Source: JAGHAJ01 sp964559865 [NCBI: uncultured Synergistota bacterium]
GTDB lineage: Bacteria > Synergistota > JAGHAJ01
Length of the DNA stretch: 27,293 nt
Direction of reading: 5' to 3'
Assembly (NCBI GenBank): GCA_964559865.1
Contig: CAZLJD010000031.1
Coordinates: 1 to 27,293 of the forward strand
The position numbers and the translations under genes are program-made. A model generated the notes under the pieces. The model ran no database searches, was not told the origin of the DNA, and saw only the letters and a program-made list of their open reading frames with translations. Below, one piece after another: positions 7,654 through 17,126 of the stretch (the stretch's first letter is position 1; every line of letters begins with the position of its first letter).

Positions 7654-7996
7654 GCAATCTCTTGGAAGGATGGGGGAAAATATAGCAGCTAATTACCTGC
7701 TTAGCAAAGGGTACAGGATACTGCACAGGAGATATAGGACAAAAGAGGGAGAAGTAGATATAATTGCAGAGAAAGATGGTGTAATAAGCTTTGTTGAAGT
7801 GAAAACGAGGAGGAGCTTGAAGTACGGTGCGCCATATGAGGCTGTTGACCAGAGAAAGCTCTCCCACATGAGGAATGTTGCTATGAGGTATCTTCAGCTG
7901 AACATGGTTGGGGAAGCGGATATGAGTTTTGATGTAATCTCTATTGTGATCATGGAGCAGGGAGTAAAGATAGAGCACATAAAGGAGATATTATAG
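7646..7996 (+). CDS. yraN: YraN family (UPF0102) endonuclease-like protein
   Basis: A 116-residue protein with the YraN pattern: LGRMGENIAANYLLSKGYRIL at the start, then GEVDIIAEKDGVISFVEVKTR, the Glu-Asp and Glu-x-Lys signature of a restriction-endonuclease-like fold, and KLSHMRNVAMRYL. A role in DNA processing or competence is inferred from its usual position near rnhB, comM and dprA; its activity is not well established. ATG 7646 is chosen because MDKQSLGRMGE fits the family N-terminus; the stop of the FlhB-like gene overlaps it by 8 bases. A longer in-frame start at 7619 would add a segment unlike the family. Confidence 0.92.
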   Translation: MDKQSLGRMGENIAANYLLSKGYRILHRRYRTKEGEVDIIAEKDGVISFVEVKTRRSLKYGAPYEAVDQRKLSHMRNVAMRYLQLNMVGEADMSFDVISIVIMEQGVKIEHIKEIL

Positions 7997-7998
7997 TT

Positions 7999-9498
7999 AT
8001 GATATCGGTGTACGGTAGCACGATTGTAGGTATGGATGCAAAGCTTGTTAGTGTAGAGTTGGATGTCTCCAAGGGGTTGCCTTCTTTCAATATAGTGGGG
8101 TTGCCAGACCTCTCTGTAAAAGAGTCGAGGGAGAGGGTAAGGAGTGCTGTTAAGAATAGTGGGTATTCGTTTCCAAAGAGTAGAATAGTTGTTAACCTTG
8201 CACCGGCGTCTTTGAGGAAGGAGGGTTCTATGTTAGATCTTCCCATTGCTGCTGCGATTGTTCAGCATTCTACTGGGGATGAGAAGGATTTGTCTGGTTT
8301 TATTTTTGCAGGGGAGCTCTCATTGAGAGGAGATGTTAAAGCTATAAGTGGTGTTGTTTCCATAGGGTTTCTTGCAAAGGAGATGAACAAGGTTTTAGTG
8401 ATACCAGATGGAAATCGAGATGAAGCCCGGATAATAGATGGATTGAGTTATATTACAATAAAGCATCTGTCAGAGATCCTTGATGTGATTGGCGGAAGTG
8501 TACCACCTGATGTTGGTAGTTTAGAGCCTCTTGAAGCAGGGTCACCGAATTATCCTGTTGACTGGTCAGATATAAAGGGGCATGTTGCAACTAAGAGAGC
8601 ACTTGAGGTTGCAGCTTCTGGTATGCATAATGTTATTATGGTTGGTCCTCCGGGTTCAGGTAAGAGCATGCTTGCAAAAGCGGTTGCCTCTATTTTACCG
8701 CCTATGTCACCCCAGGAAGTAATGGAGGTTACGAGGATTTACAGTGTGGCGGGTAAGCTGAATGGGAAGCTTATGTCTTTGCGTCCATTTAGGTCGCCTC
8801 ATCATACCGTTAGTGATGTTGCGCTCTGTGGTGGAGGAGTTAGCTTGAAGCCGGGAGAGATCACCCTTGCACACTGTGGGGTTTTATTTCTTGATGAGAT
8901 GCCAGAATTTAAGAGGAATGTGTTAGAGGCACTACGGCAGCCTATGGAAGATGGATATATAGTTGTTTCGAGGTCATCTGGTACAGTTACTTATCCAGCG
9001 AGATTCATGCTTGTGGGTGCTATGAATCCGTGCCCATATGGGGAGTTTGATAGATGTACGCCTCGGGATATAAACAGATATTTTTCGAGGATTTCTGCAC
9101 CTTTGTTGGACAGGATAGACATTCAACTCATTGTGAATAGGGTTTCTATAAAGGATGTTGGTAAAACTGTCGGCAATGTGGAGACATCCGAAGTGGTTAG
9201 GGAGAGGGTTAAAAGGGTTCATGAAATACAGAGAAAGAGGTTTTCTGGTAAGGGAGTGATGTACAATTCTATGATGACAGAGCGTGAGATAAAGCTATTT
9301 TGCCGTCTGGAGGACGATGCTAGGAAGCTGCTTGACGAAGCGTTTGAGAAGATGAGGTTGAGTATGCGTGCATACACGAGGGTAATGAAGGTTGCTAGGA
9401 CTATTGCAGATATGCGTGGGGCTGATGAGATAGGGATTAATGACATTGCAGAGGCATTGGATTACAGAAAGATGGATGTGTTGATATGGAAAGTGTAA
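7999..9498 (+). CDS. comM: ComM/YifB family AAA+ ATPase (Mg-chelatase-like)
   Basis: A 499-residue protein. Residues 1-165 form the N-terminal ChlI-type domain (GLPSFNIVGLPD at 26-37, VRSAVKNSGY, VNLAPA). The AAA+ module follows with Walker A GPPGSGKS (216-223), Walker B VLFLDE (295-300) and a C-terminal Mg-chelatase lid. ComM is a hexameric helicase that promotes branch migration during natural transformation, and the family is widespread beyond competent species. It overlaps dprA by 13 bases, which fits a shared function in handling incoming DNA. ATG 7999 lies 11 bases after AAAGGAG at 7981-7987. The family call is strong; competence in this organism is inference. Confidence 0.95.
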   Translation: MISVYGSTIVGMDAKLVSVELDVSKGLPSFNIVGLPDLSVKESRERVRSAVKNSGYSFPKSRIVVNLAPASLRKEGSMLDLPIAAAIVQHSTGDEKDLSGFIFAGELSLRGDVKAISGVVSIGFLAKEMNKVLVIPDGNRDEARIIDGLSYITIKHLSEILDVIGGSVPPDVGSLEPLEAGSPNYPVDWSDIKGHVATKRALEVAASGMHNVIMVGPPGSGKSMLAKAVASILPPMSPQEVMEVTRIYSVAGKLNGKLMSLRPFRSPHHTVSDVALCGGGVSLKPGEITLAHCGVLFLDEMPEFKRNVLEALRQPMEDGYIVVSRSSGTVTYPARFMLVGAMNPCPYGEFDRCTPRDINRYFSRISAPLLDRIDIQLIVNRVSIKDVGKTVGNVETSEVVRERVKRVHEIQRKRFSGKGVMYNSMMTEREIKLFCRLEDDARKLLDEAFEKMRLSMRAYTRVMKVARTIADMRGADEIGINDIAEALDYRKMDVLIWKV

Positions 9499-10598
9499 GG
9501 CTGAAAGTAGCTTATGTGGGTTTCAACATGACGGGTCTGGTTGGTGCAAAGAGATTGGAAGTTTTAAGGAGGTACTTTGGTAGTGTTTGTAATGCATGGG
9601 ATGCAGATCCTACTGATGTATCTCAAGTACTGAATTTGGGGTCTGAATTGGCAGATAGGATTAACAGGATAAAGAGGGAAAGGCTTGCTGAAAAGGAGGT
9701 AGAAACGGCAGGGAGATTAGATGTAAATGTTGTTACTGCTGAGGATAAAGATTATCCTGTGAGCTTGAGAGAAATAGATAGTCCCCCTATATTATTGTAT
9801 GTTCATGGCAGACTTATTGTTGATGCAGTGAGAGTTGCTGTGGTTGGAACAAGGAATCCCACTTCCTATGGGAGAAAAGCTGCGAAGGACATAAGTGAAT
9901 ACCTTGCTGATATGGGTGTTACGGTAGTGAGTGGCCTTGCTTATGGTATAGATACTGAGGCGCACTTAGCGGCTTTAAATAAGGGCGGCAGGACGATGGC
10001 AGTTATTGCTACTGGGATGGATATAGTCTACCCGAGAAGTAATAGGGGTATTTTGGAAAGGATAGTGGATTCTAACGGTGTGGTGATAACAGAGTACCCG
10101 TTTGGCACTCTTCCAAGTAGGAGAAACTTTCCGTTGAGAAATAGGATAATAAGCGGAGTCTCTCAGGGGGTGGTGGTGATTGAAGCACCTGCGAAAAGCG
10201 GTGCACTTATAACTGCTAACTTTGCAGTGGAGCAAAATAGAGATGTCTTCGTTGTTCCAGGTAGCATATACAACAGGAAGTGTGAGGGTAGTAATAAACT
10301 TATTCAGCAGGGAGCCTACCCGATACTTTACCCATCTGATATACTTAGAGAGCTTGGGTATCCTACGGAGAGAAGACAACACTTGCAGGATGGAGTTGAA
10401 AACTTAGATACAGATGAGCGTAGGATATTGGAAGTAGTGGACTATGTGGAGCCAGTAACTATAGACTACATAGTAGAGAAGACTGGGATGGGAGTGGATG
10501 TGGTGCGTAGTAGATTGATGTTGCTTGAGATGAAGGAGCTCGTTTCTTCTGTTAGTGATGGCAGATATATACGCATAGGAGGTGAAAGTGTTGGGTAA
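9486..10598 (+). CDS. dprA: DNA processing protein DprA
   Basis: DprA protects incoming single-stranded DNA and loads RecA during transformation. The 370-residue protein has an N-terminal helical region (about 1-80, possibly SAM-like), the extended Rossmann domain from about 85 to 290 (AVVGTRNPTSYGR at 118-130, VSGLAYGIDTEAH at 148-160, FPLRNRIISG at 215-224, SGALITANFA at 238-247) and a winged-helix region at about 310-365. Length and domain order are typical. The start overlaps comM by 13 bases. The end overlaps the small Smg-like gene, and topA follows, the usual dprA-smg-topA order. Confidence 0.97.
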   Translation: MESVRLKVAYVGFNMTGLVGAKRLEVLRRYFGSVCNAWDADPTDVSQVLNLGSELADRINRIKRERLAEKEVETAGRLDVNVVTAEDKDYPVSLREIDSPPILLYVHGRLIVDAVRVAVVGTRNPTSYGRKAAKDISEYLADMGVTVVSGLAYGIDTEAHLAALNKGGRTMAVIATGMDIVYPRSNRGILERIVDSNGVVITEYPFGTLPSRRNFPLRNRIISGVSQGVVVIEAPAKSGALITANFAVEQNRDVFVVPGSIYNRKCEGSNKLIQQGAYPILYPSDILRELGYPTERRQHLQDGVENLDTDERRILEVVDYVEPVTIDYIVEKTGMGVDVVRSRLMLLEMKELVSSVSDGRYIRIGGESVG

Positions 10599-10836
10599 GA
10601 GGATATTGCATCCCAGGGAGAGAGTGCACCTTTCTAAGGAGGCACAAGGTATATTGTATGAAATGCTTGAGCTTGGTGTTATAGATGAAAGGGAAGTAGA
10701 GGATGTGTTAGATACATTATTTATGGCAAAGCAAAAGGAGCTTGATGAAGCGGGTTTAAAGAAGTTGTTGTTCCAGAAGTTTTCGGATAGAAAGTTGGCA
10801 TTGGAGAAGTTTTTTTATAACAGAACTATTCAGTAG
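10591..10836 (+). CDS. Short Smg-like (DUF494) protein, C-terminal half only
   Basis: An 81-residue, mostly helical, acidic protein. LSKEAQGILYEMLELGVIDEREVEDVLDTLF resembles the C-terminal half of proteobacterial Smg (DUF494), which is about twice as long and is also encoded between dprA and topA. The function is unknown in all family members I know of. TTG 10591 is chosen because AGGAGG at 10577-10582 lies 8 bases upstream; GTG 10588 is an alternative at 5 bases, and GTG 10582 falls inside the Shine-Dalgarno sequence. It overlaps dprA by 8 bases. The gene call is solid, the family assignment moderate. Confidence 0.7.
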   Translation: MGKRILHPRERVHLSKEAQGILYEMLELGVIDEREVEDVLDTLFMAKQKELDEAGLKKLLFQKFSDRKLALEKFFYNRTIQ

Positions 10837-10853
10837 GTGGAGTGTGATGTATT

Positions 10854-12908
10854 TTGGGTAAAAAATCTCTGGTGATTGTGGAATCACCAGCGAAGGCAAA
10901 CACGATAAAGAAGATACTTGGTAAGAATTATGAGGTAGTAGCCTCTTATGGGCATCTTATTGACCTGCCCAAAACCAAATTAGGAGTGGATATCGACAAT
11001 GATTTCTCTCCCAAATATGTGGTAATAAAAGGAAAGGGGCAGATACTTAAACAGCTTAAGTCTAAGGTTAAGAAGGTTGATGGTGTTTATCTTGCTACGG
11101 ATCCTGATAGAGAAGGTGAGGCTATTGCATGGCATCTGAGCCGTGCATTGAAGTTGGATGGCAGTAAGAACAGGGTGATGTTTAATGAGATAACCCCCTC
11201 TGCTGTAAAGAAAGCTATAAGGACACCACAGGAGCTGGATATTCGTAAGGTGAACGCACAGCAGGCAAGACGGATCCTGGATAGGCTTGTTGGTTATTTG
11301 TTGAGTCCACTCCTTTGGAAGAAAGTGAGGAGGGCGTTGAGTGCGGGTAGGGTGCAATCTGTGGCATTAAAGTTTATATGTGACAGGGAAAGGGAGATAG
11401 AGGAGTTTAAACCTGAAGAGTACTGGACATTGGAGGTTAAGCTTTCTAAGAGTGGAAAAGAGATCCTGTTTTTGCTTGACAGGAAGGTAAAATTGACCAA
11501 TAAGGAAGATGTGGATAGGCTTGTAGGTAAGATAAATGTGGGCGAATTTGTAGTTTCCGATGTAAAGAGGGAGGAGTATGCGAAAATGCCACCACCTCCG
11601 TTCAAGACAAGCACTCTCCAGCAAGATGCGAGTAGGCTACTGGGTTTTTCCCCGGCGAGGACCATGATGGTAGCCCAAAGACTTTACGAAGGGGTGGATG
11701 TTGGCAACGGAAACAGGGTTGGGTTAATAACATATATGAGGACAGATTCGCTGAGGGTTTCTGATGTGGCTAAAAAGGAGTGTAGGGACTTTATAAAGGA
11801 TGGTTTTGGCAAAGAATATGTGGGTTCGGGTATGTCGTTCAAAAAGTCTAAATTTGCACAAGATGCCCATGAGGCTATAAGGCCTACTTATGTGAATCTT
11901 ACACCTGAAAAGGTTAGAAGTACTTTGAAACCTGAGGAGTACAAACTTTATGACCTTATTTGGAGGAGGTTTGTTGCCAGTCAGATGGCTGCAGCCAAAC
12001 TTCTTAAGACGACGATTTCTGTTACTTGTAGTGGGTATGTGTTCAAGAAGACATGCAACAAGGTGGTTTTCGATGGTTTCTTTAAACTCTGGCCGTCTTC
12101 TGTGAATGAGGAGGATATCCCTGAGTTGAATGTGGGGGATAAGTTAGAGTTTGTTGAGTGGGTATCGAAGCAACACTTCACCCAACCTCCACCAAGATAC
12201 AGTGAAGCAAGTCTTATACAGCTTTTGGAAGAAAAAGGCATAGGTAGGCCGAGCACATATGCTACGATAGTGAAGACTATAGAAGAGAGGGGTTATGTTG
12301 ATAAGGAAAAGGGAAAGCTGATCCCAACGACCCTTGGTAGGACGGTTAACGATATACTTGTTAAGCACTTTTCTTCCATAGTAAATGCAGATTTTACGGC
12401 AAATATGGAGGATAGGTTAGACAAGATAGAGGTAGGGGAAGAGGATTGGGTGAACACCGTGAGAGAGTTTTATGTCCCATTTTCTAAACTTCTCGAAGAA
12501 GCTAAAGAAAAAATAGAAAAGGTTAGGTTACCTGATGAGAGCGAACCAACTGGTGAACTCTGCCCGCTTTGTGGTAGGCCACTTGTTGTGAAAAGAGGTA
12601 GATATGGTAAGTTTATAGCTTGTTCTGGTTACCCTGAGTGTAGGTATACTGCACCTTATCAAAAGAAGGTAGGAGTTGATTGTCCTCTGTGTGGGGCACC
12701 TATTGTGGAAAGGGTAAGTAAGAGAGGGAGAAAGTACTATAAGTGTAGTAATTCTGAGTGTAGTTTTATATCATGGGACAAACCTGTAGCTGAGAGATGT
12801 CCCAAATGCGGTAGCATACTCTTGGTGAAGGAACGCAAGACTAAGAGTATATATTATTGCTGGAATAGCGAATGCGACTATAAGAGAGAAGAGAGTAATG
12901 AAGGATGA
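10854..12908 (+). CDS. topA: DNA topoisomerase I (type IA)
   Basis: Relaxes negative supercoils through a covalent tyrosine intermediate. The 684-residue protein has the TOPRIM domain (SLVIVESPAKA at 5-15; DPDREGE at 83-89), the catalytic core with active-site Tyr294 in GLITYMRTDS, and domain motifs such as SAGRVQSVAL (163-172) and GRPSTYATI. The C-terminus carries three four-cysteine zinc modules, starting CPLCGRP, CPLCGAP and CPKCGS. TTG 10854 is the only start that fits the family N-terminus; its ribosome site (GGAG at 10839-10842) is 11 bases away, so initiation may be weak. It overlaps trmFO by 11 bases, as in other Bacillota. Confidence 0.98.
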   Translation: MGKKSLVIVESPAKANTIKKILGKNYEVVASYGHLIDLPKTKLGVDIDNDFSPKYVVIKGKGQILKQLKSKVKKVDGVYLATDPDREGEAIAWHLSRALKLDGSKNRVMFNEITPSAVKKAIRTPQELDIRKVNAQQARRILDRLVGYLLSPLLWKKVRRALSAGRVQSVALKFICDREREIEEFKPEEYWTLEVKLSKSGKEILFLLDRKVKLTNKEDVDRLVGKINVGEFVVSDVKREEYAKMPPPPFKTSTLQQDASRLLGFSPARTMMVAQRLYEGVDVGNGNRVGLITYMRTDSLRVSDVAKKECRDFIKDGFGKEYVGSGMSFKKSKFAQDAHEAIRPTYVNLTPEKVRSTLKPEEYKLYDLIWRRFVASQMAAAKLLKTTISVTCSGYVFKKTCNKVVFDGFFKLWPSSVNEEDIPELNVGDKLEFVEWVSKQHFTQPPPRYSEASLIQLLEEKGIGRPSTYATIVKTIEERGYVDKEKGKLIPTTLGRTVNDILVKHFSSIVNADFTANMEDRLDKIEVGEEDWVNTVREFYVPFSKLLEEAKEKIEKVRLPDESEPTGELCPLCGRPLVVKRGRYGKFIACSGYPECRYTAPYQKKVGVDCPLCGAPIVERVSKRGRKYYKCSNSECSFISWDKPVAERCPKCGSILLVKERKTKSIYYCWNSECDYKREESNEG

Positions 12909-14211
12909 AGTACTAATAATTGGTGGGGGACTTGCAGGTAGTGAAGCTGCATGGCAACTGGCTAAGAGAGGGGTAAGAGTCAAGCTGATAGAAATGAAAC
13001 CTCGTTCGTATACCCCAGCCCATAGATTACCCTACCTTGCAGAGCTTGTATGTAGTAATTCGTTCGGTTCGCGTAAGGACACAGCGGCAATTTCATTGCT
13101 CCAAGATGAGCTCTCTATGTTGGGTTCTCTTATTATAGAGTCGGCTAAAGCTTCATCTGTGCCTGCGGGTAAAGCCCTTGCAGTTGATAGAGAGAGGTTT
13201 TCGATTTACATTACCCGAAAGCTACAAACTCATCCGTTGATCGAGATTGTTGTGGAAGAAATGGAAGATGTACCAGATGGGATAGTAATAATAGCAACAG
13301 GTCCGTTGACTACTGAAAAGTTCAAGAATTCACTTAAGAGGTTTATTTCAGCAGACTATCTGCACTTTTTTGATGCAGTTTCTCCTTTGGTAGAGGCTTC
13401 TTCTATAAATTGGAGTAAGGTATTTTGGGCATCTCGTTACTCTGATGATGGTGATTATGTAAATTGTCCTTTTACAGAGGAGGAGTATATCAGGTTTTGG
13501 AAAGCACTGAAGGATGCGGAAGTTGCTTATAGACACTCGTTTGACGAGAAGGTATACTTTGAAGCGTGTCTTCCGGTGGAGGTTATGGCGAAGAGGGGAA
13601 AAGATACACTCAGGTATGGTCCTATGAAGCCTGTTGGAATAGTAAACCCTGTGACTGGGAAGATGCCCTATGCTGTTGTGCAGCTTAGAAGAGATGATGC
13701 AGCTGAAACCCTCTTCAATATGGTAGGATTTCAGACGGGTCTTAAGTGGAGTGAACAAAAGAGGGTCTTTAGGATGATACCCGGCCTTGAAAATGCAGTC
13801 TTTGAGAGGTATGGAGTTGTTCATCTAAATTTCTTTGTTAATGCCCCTGTTGTGCTTGAGAAGAGCTTGCAGTTGAAGAGTTCCGGACGCATCTTTCTTG
13901 CAGGTCAGATCACAGGAGTAGAGGGCTATCTTCCTTCTACTGCGATGGGATTTGTAGCAGGGGTAAATGCCTACGCACTGGTTAAGGGTATGAGTCCGTA
14001 TATCTTTCCTGATGTTACGATCATAGGTTCACTTCTTAGGTACATAACTACTCCCACTAAAAGGTTTCAACCTATGAATGCGAACTGGGGGATACTTCCG
14101 CCTTTGGATAAGAAGGTTCGTGATAGACAAATGCGCCGTTTACTCCTGAGAGAAAGGGCGTTGTCTGCGCTTTATAGATTTGCAGAGGATAGTGGTCTAT
14201 TGGGTTTGTAA
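12898..14211 (+). CDS. trmFO: Folate-dependent tRNA (uracil-54-C5)-methyltransferase TrmFO
   Basis: A flavoprotein that makes ribothymidine-54 in the tRNA T-loop using methylene-tetrahydrofolate and FADH2, the route used by most Gram-positives instead of TrmA. The 437-residue protein starts with the FAD-binding GGGLAGSEAA (9-18). It has the characteristic ELVCSNSFGS and VPAGKALAVDR, and near the end GQITGVEGYLPSTAMG and FQPMNANWGILPP. Length is typical. It overlaps topA by 11 bases, and translation is probably coupled. A 66-base gap with the xerC promoter follows. Confidence 0.97.
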   Translation: MKDEVLIIGGGLAGSEAAWQLAKRGVRVKLIEMKPRSYTPAHRLPYLAELVCSNSFGSRKDTAAISLLQDELSMLGSLIIESAKASSVPAGKALAVDRERFSIYITRKLQTHPLIEIVVEEMEDVPDGIVIIATGPLTTEKFKNSLKRFISADYLHFFDAVSPLVEASSINWSKVFWASRYSDDGDYVNCPFTEEEYIRFWKALKDAEVAYRHSFDEKVYFEACLPVEVMAKRGKDTLRYGPMKPVGIVNPVTGKMPYAVVQLRRDDAAETLFNMVGFQTGLKWSEQKRVFRMIPGLENAVFERYGVVHLNFFVNAPVVLEKSLQLKSSGRIFLAGQITGVEGYLPSTAMGFVAGVNAYALVKGMSPYIFPDVTIIGSLLRYITTPTKRFQPMNANWGILPPLDKKVRDRQMRRLLLRERALSALYRFAEDSGLLGL

Positions 14212-14237
14212 CGGAATGGTAAACGATTGAAAAAATA

Positions 14238-14266
14238 TTGTAATTATGTAGCAATTATGCTAAAAT
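14238..14266 (+). promoter_or_regulatory. Extended -10 promoter for xerC-hslVU-codY
   Basis: TTGTAA at 14238-14243 (-35), a 17-base spacer and TAAAAT at 14261-14266 (-10), with the extended TGC at 14258-14260. The predicted start of transcription is near 14273, only a few bases before the xerC start codon. A direct repeat AATTATG (14242-14248 and 14253-14259, one helical turn apart) overlaps the spacer and could be a regulator site. Confidence 0.65.
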
Positions 14267-14277
14267 ACATCTAATTG

Positions 14278-15147
14278 ATGGAGTTGGAGAGGTTGGTGGA
14301 GGAGTTTCTTATTGAGTTGAAGAATAGGAGGTTTTCAGAGCATACGCTTTTAGCGTATAAGAGGGATATGATGCAGTTTGTATCTTTTATGAGAACCGTT
14401 GGGGTTACCTTTGTGGAAGAAGTAGACGCAGATAGGTGGCTGATGTTTTTGCGGTACTTGGGAAGTAAGGAGTACAAGCGTACCACATTCTCGAGGAAGA
14501 TCTCTGTGTTGAGATCTTGGGTGAGGTTTTTGCAAAGGAAAGGTCATAGTTTTAAGTGGCCTATGCTTGTTAAAACTGGAAAGCTCCCCAAAAGACTGCC
14601 TAATGTTCTTACGGAAGAGGAGGTAGATAGACTTATATCTGTTATACCTGAGAGCTTTAAGGGTGCAAGAGATAGGGCGATTGTAGAGGTTTTGTACGCT
14701 ACGGGTATGCGTGTTAGTGAGCTGGTTTCTTTAAAGTGGGAAGACATAGACTTGTACGAGGGAATTGTGTTGGTGTACGGAAAGGGGAAAAAACAAAGGG
14801 TTATTCCTATAGGAAGTAAGGCTTTAGAATCCTTGGAAAGATATGCAGACATGTGGAATTTGGATAAGACGGGATATGTATTTTTTAATATGAAGGGTGG
14901 TAGATTGACGGTCAGGTCGGTAAACAGGATAGTAGATTTTTACAGCAGGAAGGCGGGTATTGTAGCGTCTCCCCATACGCTTAGACATAGTTTTGCAACG
15001 CATATGCTCGAAAATGGGGCGGATTTGAGGGTTGTGCAGGAGCTGTTAGGACACGAAAATCTTGAAACAACGCAGATATATACGCATGTTGTATATAGGA
15101 GTTTGAAGAAGAAGTATAGAAAGTATCATCCTGCAGATAGACGGTGA
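14278..15147 (+). CDS. xerC: Tyrosine recombinase XerC
   Basis: A site-specific recombinase that resolves chromosome dimers at dif, usually with XerD. The 289-residue protein has an N-terminal SAM-like DNA-binding domain (1-105) and a catalytic domain. The full active-site set is visible: Arg145 (in GMRVSEL), Lys169, His233 and Arg236 (in HTLRHSF), His259 (in LLGHE) and the nucleophile Tyr268. The position upstream of hslVU and codY is classical. ATG 14278 and the adjacent TTG 14275 are the only fitting starts. No Shine-Dalgarno sequence precedes them and the predicted transcription start is about 5 bases away, so the message may be leaderless. Confidence 0.95.
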   Translation: MELERLVEEFLIELKNRRFSEHTLLAYKRDMMQFVSFMRTVGVTFVEEVDADRWLMFLRYLGSKEYKRTTFSRKISVLRSWVRFLQRKGHSFKWPMLVKTGKLPKRLPNVLTEEEVDRLISVIPESFKGARDRAIVEVLYATGMRVSELVSLKWEDIDLYEGIVLVYGKGKKQRVIPIGSKALESLERYADMWNLDKTGYVFFNMKGGRLTVRSVNRIVDFYSRKAGIVASPHTLRHSFATHMLENGADLRVVQELLGHENLETTQIYTHVVYRSLKKKYRKYHPADRR

Positions 15148-15157
15148 GGTGAGGGTC

Positions 15158-15691
15158 GTGTTGGAGTTTAAGGGTACAACTGTTATTGCATTAAAGCACA
15201 ATGGGAAATCTGTTATGGGGGGAGATGGTCAGGTAACATTTGGTGATACTATTTTGAAGAGTAGTGCAAGAAAAGTAAGGAAGATATTTGATGGAAAGGT
15301 TGTTGCGGGTTTTGCAGGTTCCACTGCAGATGCGTTTACATTGTTTGATAGATTTGAGTCGAAACTTCAGAAGTATCAAGGTAACCTTATGAGGGCTTCT
15401 GTTGAGCTTGCCAAGGACTGGAGAACTGACAAGATTTTGAGAAGGTTGGAGGCTTTATTGATAGTTATGGATAAGGACCACATGTTTATAATATCTGGGA
15501 GTGGAGATGTTGTTGAACCAGAGGAGGGTATTGCTGCTATAGGTTCTGGTGGTAATTATGCCCTTTCTGCAGCAAAGGCACTTGTGAGGTATAGCAACTT
15601 GGACGCAGAGGAGATAGTTAAGGAGTCTTTGAGAATAGCTTCGGAGATATGTGTGTACACAAATGAAAAATTCGTTATCGAATCGTTGTAA
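15158..15691 (+). CDS. hslV: ATP-dependent protease peptidase subunit HslV (ClpQ)
   Basis: A proteasome-like peptidase that forms a double hexamer and degrades unfolded proteins fed by HslU. Thr in the segment KGTTVIAL near the N-terminus becomes the catalytic Thr1 after removal of a short propeptide. [33 protein letters not shown] and AIGSGGNYA are diagnostic. GTG 15158 is preferred: AGG at 15147-15149 is 8 bases upstream, whereas the earlier in-frame GTG 15149 overlaps that site. TTG 15161 is possible. The stop abuts hslU (TAATG). Confidence 0.97.
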   Translation: MLEFKGTTVIALKHNGKSVMGGDGQVTFGDTILKSSARKVRKIFDGKVVAGFAGSTADAFTLFDRFESKLQKYQGNLMRASVELAKDWRTDKILRRLEALLIVMDKDHMFIISGSGDVVEPEEGIAAIGSGGNYALSAAKALVRYSNLDAEEIVKESLRIASEICVYTNEKFVIESL

Positions 15692-15705
15692 TGGGGGCGA
15701 AAGAT

Positions 15706-17106
15706 ATGGATAGGGAGAAAGAACTAACACCTTCGAGAATTGTTGAAGAGCTAAACAAGTTTATCATAGGTCAGGACGAGGCTAAAAAGGCTGTTGCTAT
15801 AGCTTTAAGAAATAGGTTTAGGAGACGGATGTTACCGCCTGAAAAGGCCAAAGAGATATTACCTAAGAATATCCTGATGATAGGTCCTACTGGGGTGGGT
15901 AAGACCGAGATTGCGAGAAGGTTAGCGATGCTTGTGGACTCACCCTTTATAAAGGTGGAGGCGACGAAATTTACAGAAGTGGGTTATGTTGGCAGAGATG
16001 TAGAGTCTATAATAAGAGAGATAGTTACCTCTGCTGTCCATATGGTAAAGCAGCGCAGGTTGGAAGAGGTTAAAGAAAAGGCGGAGATGCTTGGTGAAGA
16101 GAGGTTGTTAGATGTTTTGCTCCCGGCTCCAAATAAGAAGAAGAAACCCAATTACATTATAGAGTTTTTTGGGGGTGATAAGTCCTCGGAAGGTGAACAA
16201 GAGTTTTCGGAAGAATATAAGGATAGTTGGGAAAGTACAAGAGAGAAGCTTAGGGAGAGACTTAGAAGAGGGGAGTTAGATGACAAGATAGTGGAGATAG
16301 AGGTTACAGACAGAAATGTTCCAAGGATAGAGGTATTTGGACCTATGGGTATGGACGATATAGGTATGAGTATGCAAGACTTACTTGGTAATATCCTACC
16401 ACCTAAGGTGAAGCGGAGGAAGGTTACAGTAGCTGAAGCACGGAGGATATTCGAAAATGAAGAAGCGCAGAAGCTCATAGATATGGATGAGGTTATAAAT
16501 GAAGCAATTGCAAAAACGGAAGAGGAGGGTATAGTATTTATCGATGAGATAGACAAGATCGTTGGAAGGGGGGAATACAAGGGTCCAGATGTTTCAAGAG
16601 AAGGTGTTCAGAGGGATATTCTACCCATTATAGAGGGATCTACTGTTATGACTAAGTATGGTCCGGTTAGAACTGAGCATATCCTGTTCATAGCTGCTGG
16701 TGCCTTTCACATGAGCAAACCCTCTGACCTTATTCCAGAGCTCCAGGGTAGGTTCCCTATAAGGGTAGAACTAAAAGCGCTTAGCAAGGACGATTTAAGG
16801 AGAATACTTGTGGAACCGGAGAACTCTATATTGAAACAGTATAAGATGTTACTATCTACTGAGGGTATAGAGTTGGAGTTTACAGATGATGCATTGGATA
16901 GAGTAGCGGAGATAGCTTACGCTGTAAATGAGGAGCTTGAAAACATAGGAGCAAGGCGACTGACGACAGTAATGGAGAAACTCTTAGAAGAGATATCTTT
17001 TAAGGCTCCAGAGTTGAAGGGTAAAGTAGTAATAGATAGGGAATATGTGGATAAACAGCTTAAAGGTCTGCTTGACAATAAGGACTTGAGAGATTACATA
17101 CTGTAA
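15706..17106 (+). CDS. hslU: HslU (ClpY) AAA+ unfoldase
   Basis: The ATPase cap of HslVU, which unfolds and threads substrates into HslV. It has the N-terminal [17 protein letters not shown], Walker [10 protein letters not shown] and the pore-region GYVGRDVES. An inserted I-domain rich in charged residues follows, then Walker [10 protein letters not shown] and sensor sequences near GRFPIRVEL and [11 protein letters not shown]. The C-terminal tail DYIL fits docking into HslV. ATG 15706 is favoured because GGGGG at 15693-15697 lies 8 bases upstream. ATG 15691, which overlaps the hslV stop and would add five residues, has no ribosome site and would rely on coupling. Confidence 0.96.
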   Translation: MDREKELTPSRIVEELNKFIIGQDEAKKAVAIALRNRFRRRMLPPEKAKEILPKNILMIGPTGVGKTEIARRLAMLVDSPFIKVEATKFTEVGYVGRDVESIIREIVTSAVHMVKQRRLEEVKEKAEMLGEERLLDVLLPAPNKKKKPNYIIEFFGGDKSSEGEQEFSEEYKDSWESTREKLRERLRRGELDDKIVEIEVTDRNVPRIEVFGPMGMDDIGMSMQDLLGNILPPKVKRRKVTVAEARRIFENEEAQKLIDMDEVINEAIAKTEEEGIVFIDEIDKIVGRGEYKGPDVSREGVQRDILPIIEGSTVMTKYGPVRTEHILFIAAGAFHMSKPSDLIPELQGRFPIRVELKALSKDDLRRILVEPENSILKQYKMLLSTEGIELEFTDDALDRVAEIAYAVNEELENIGARRLTTVMEKLLEEISFKAPELKGKVVIDREYVDKQLKGLLDNKDLRDYIL

Positions 17107-17126
17107 GATTGATGGGGGGAATTGCT

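Noticed and set aside
10222-10407. Small + strand open frame inside dprA
   Set aside because: It is out of frame within a well-conserved part of dprA and has no ribosome site or known domain.
14227-14232. TTGAAA as an alternative -35 for xerC
   Set aside because: No usable -10 lies 16-18 bases downstream of it; the TTGTAA/TGC-TAAAAT pair fits better.
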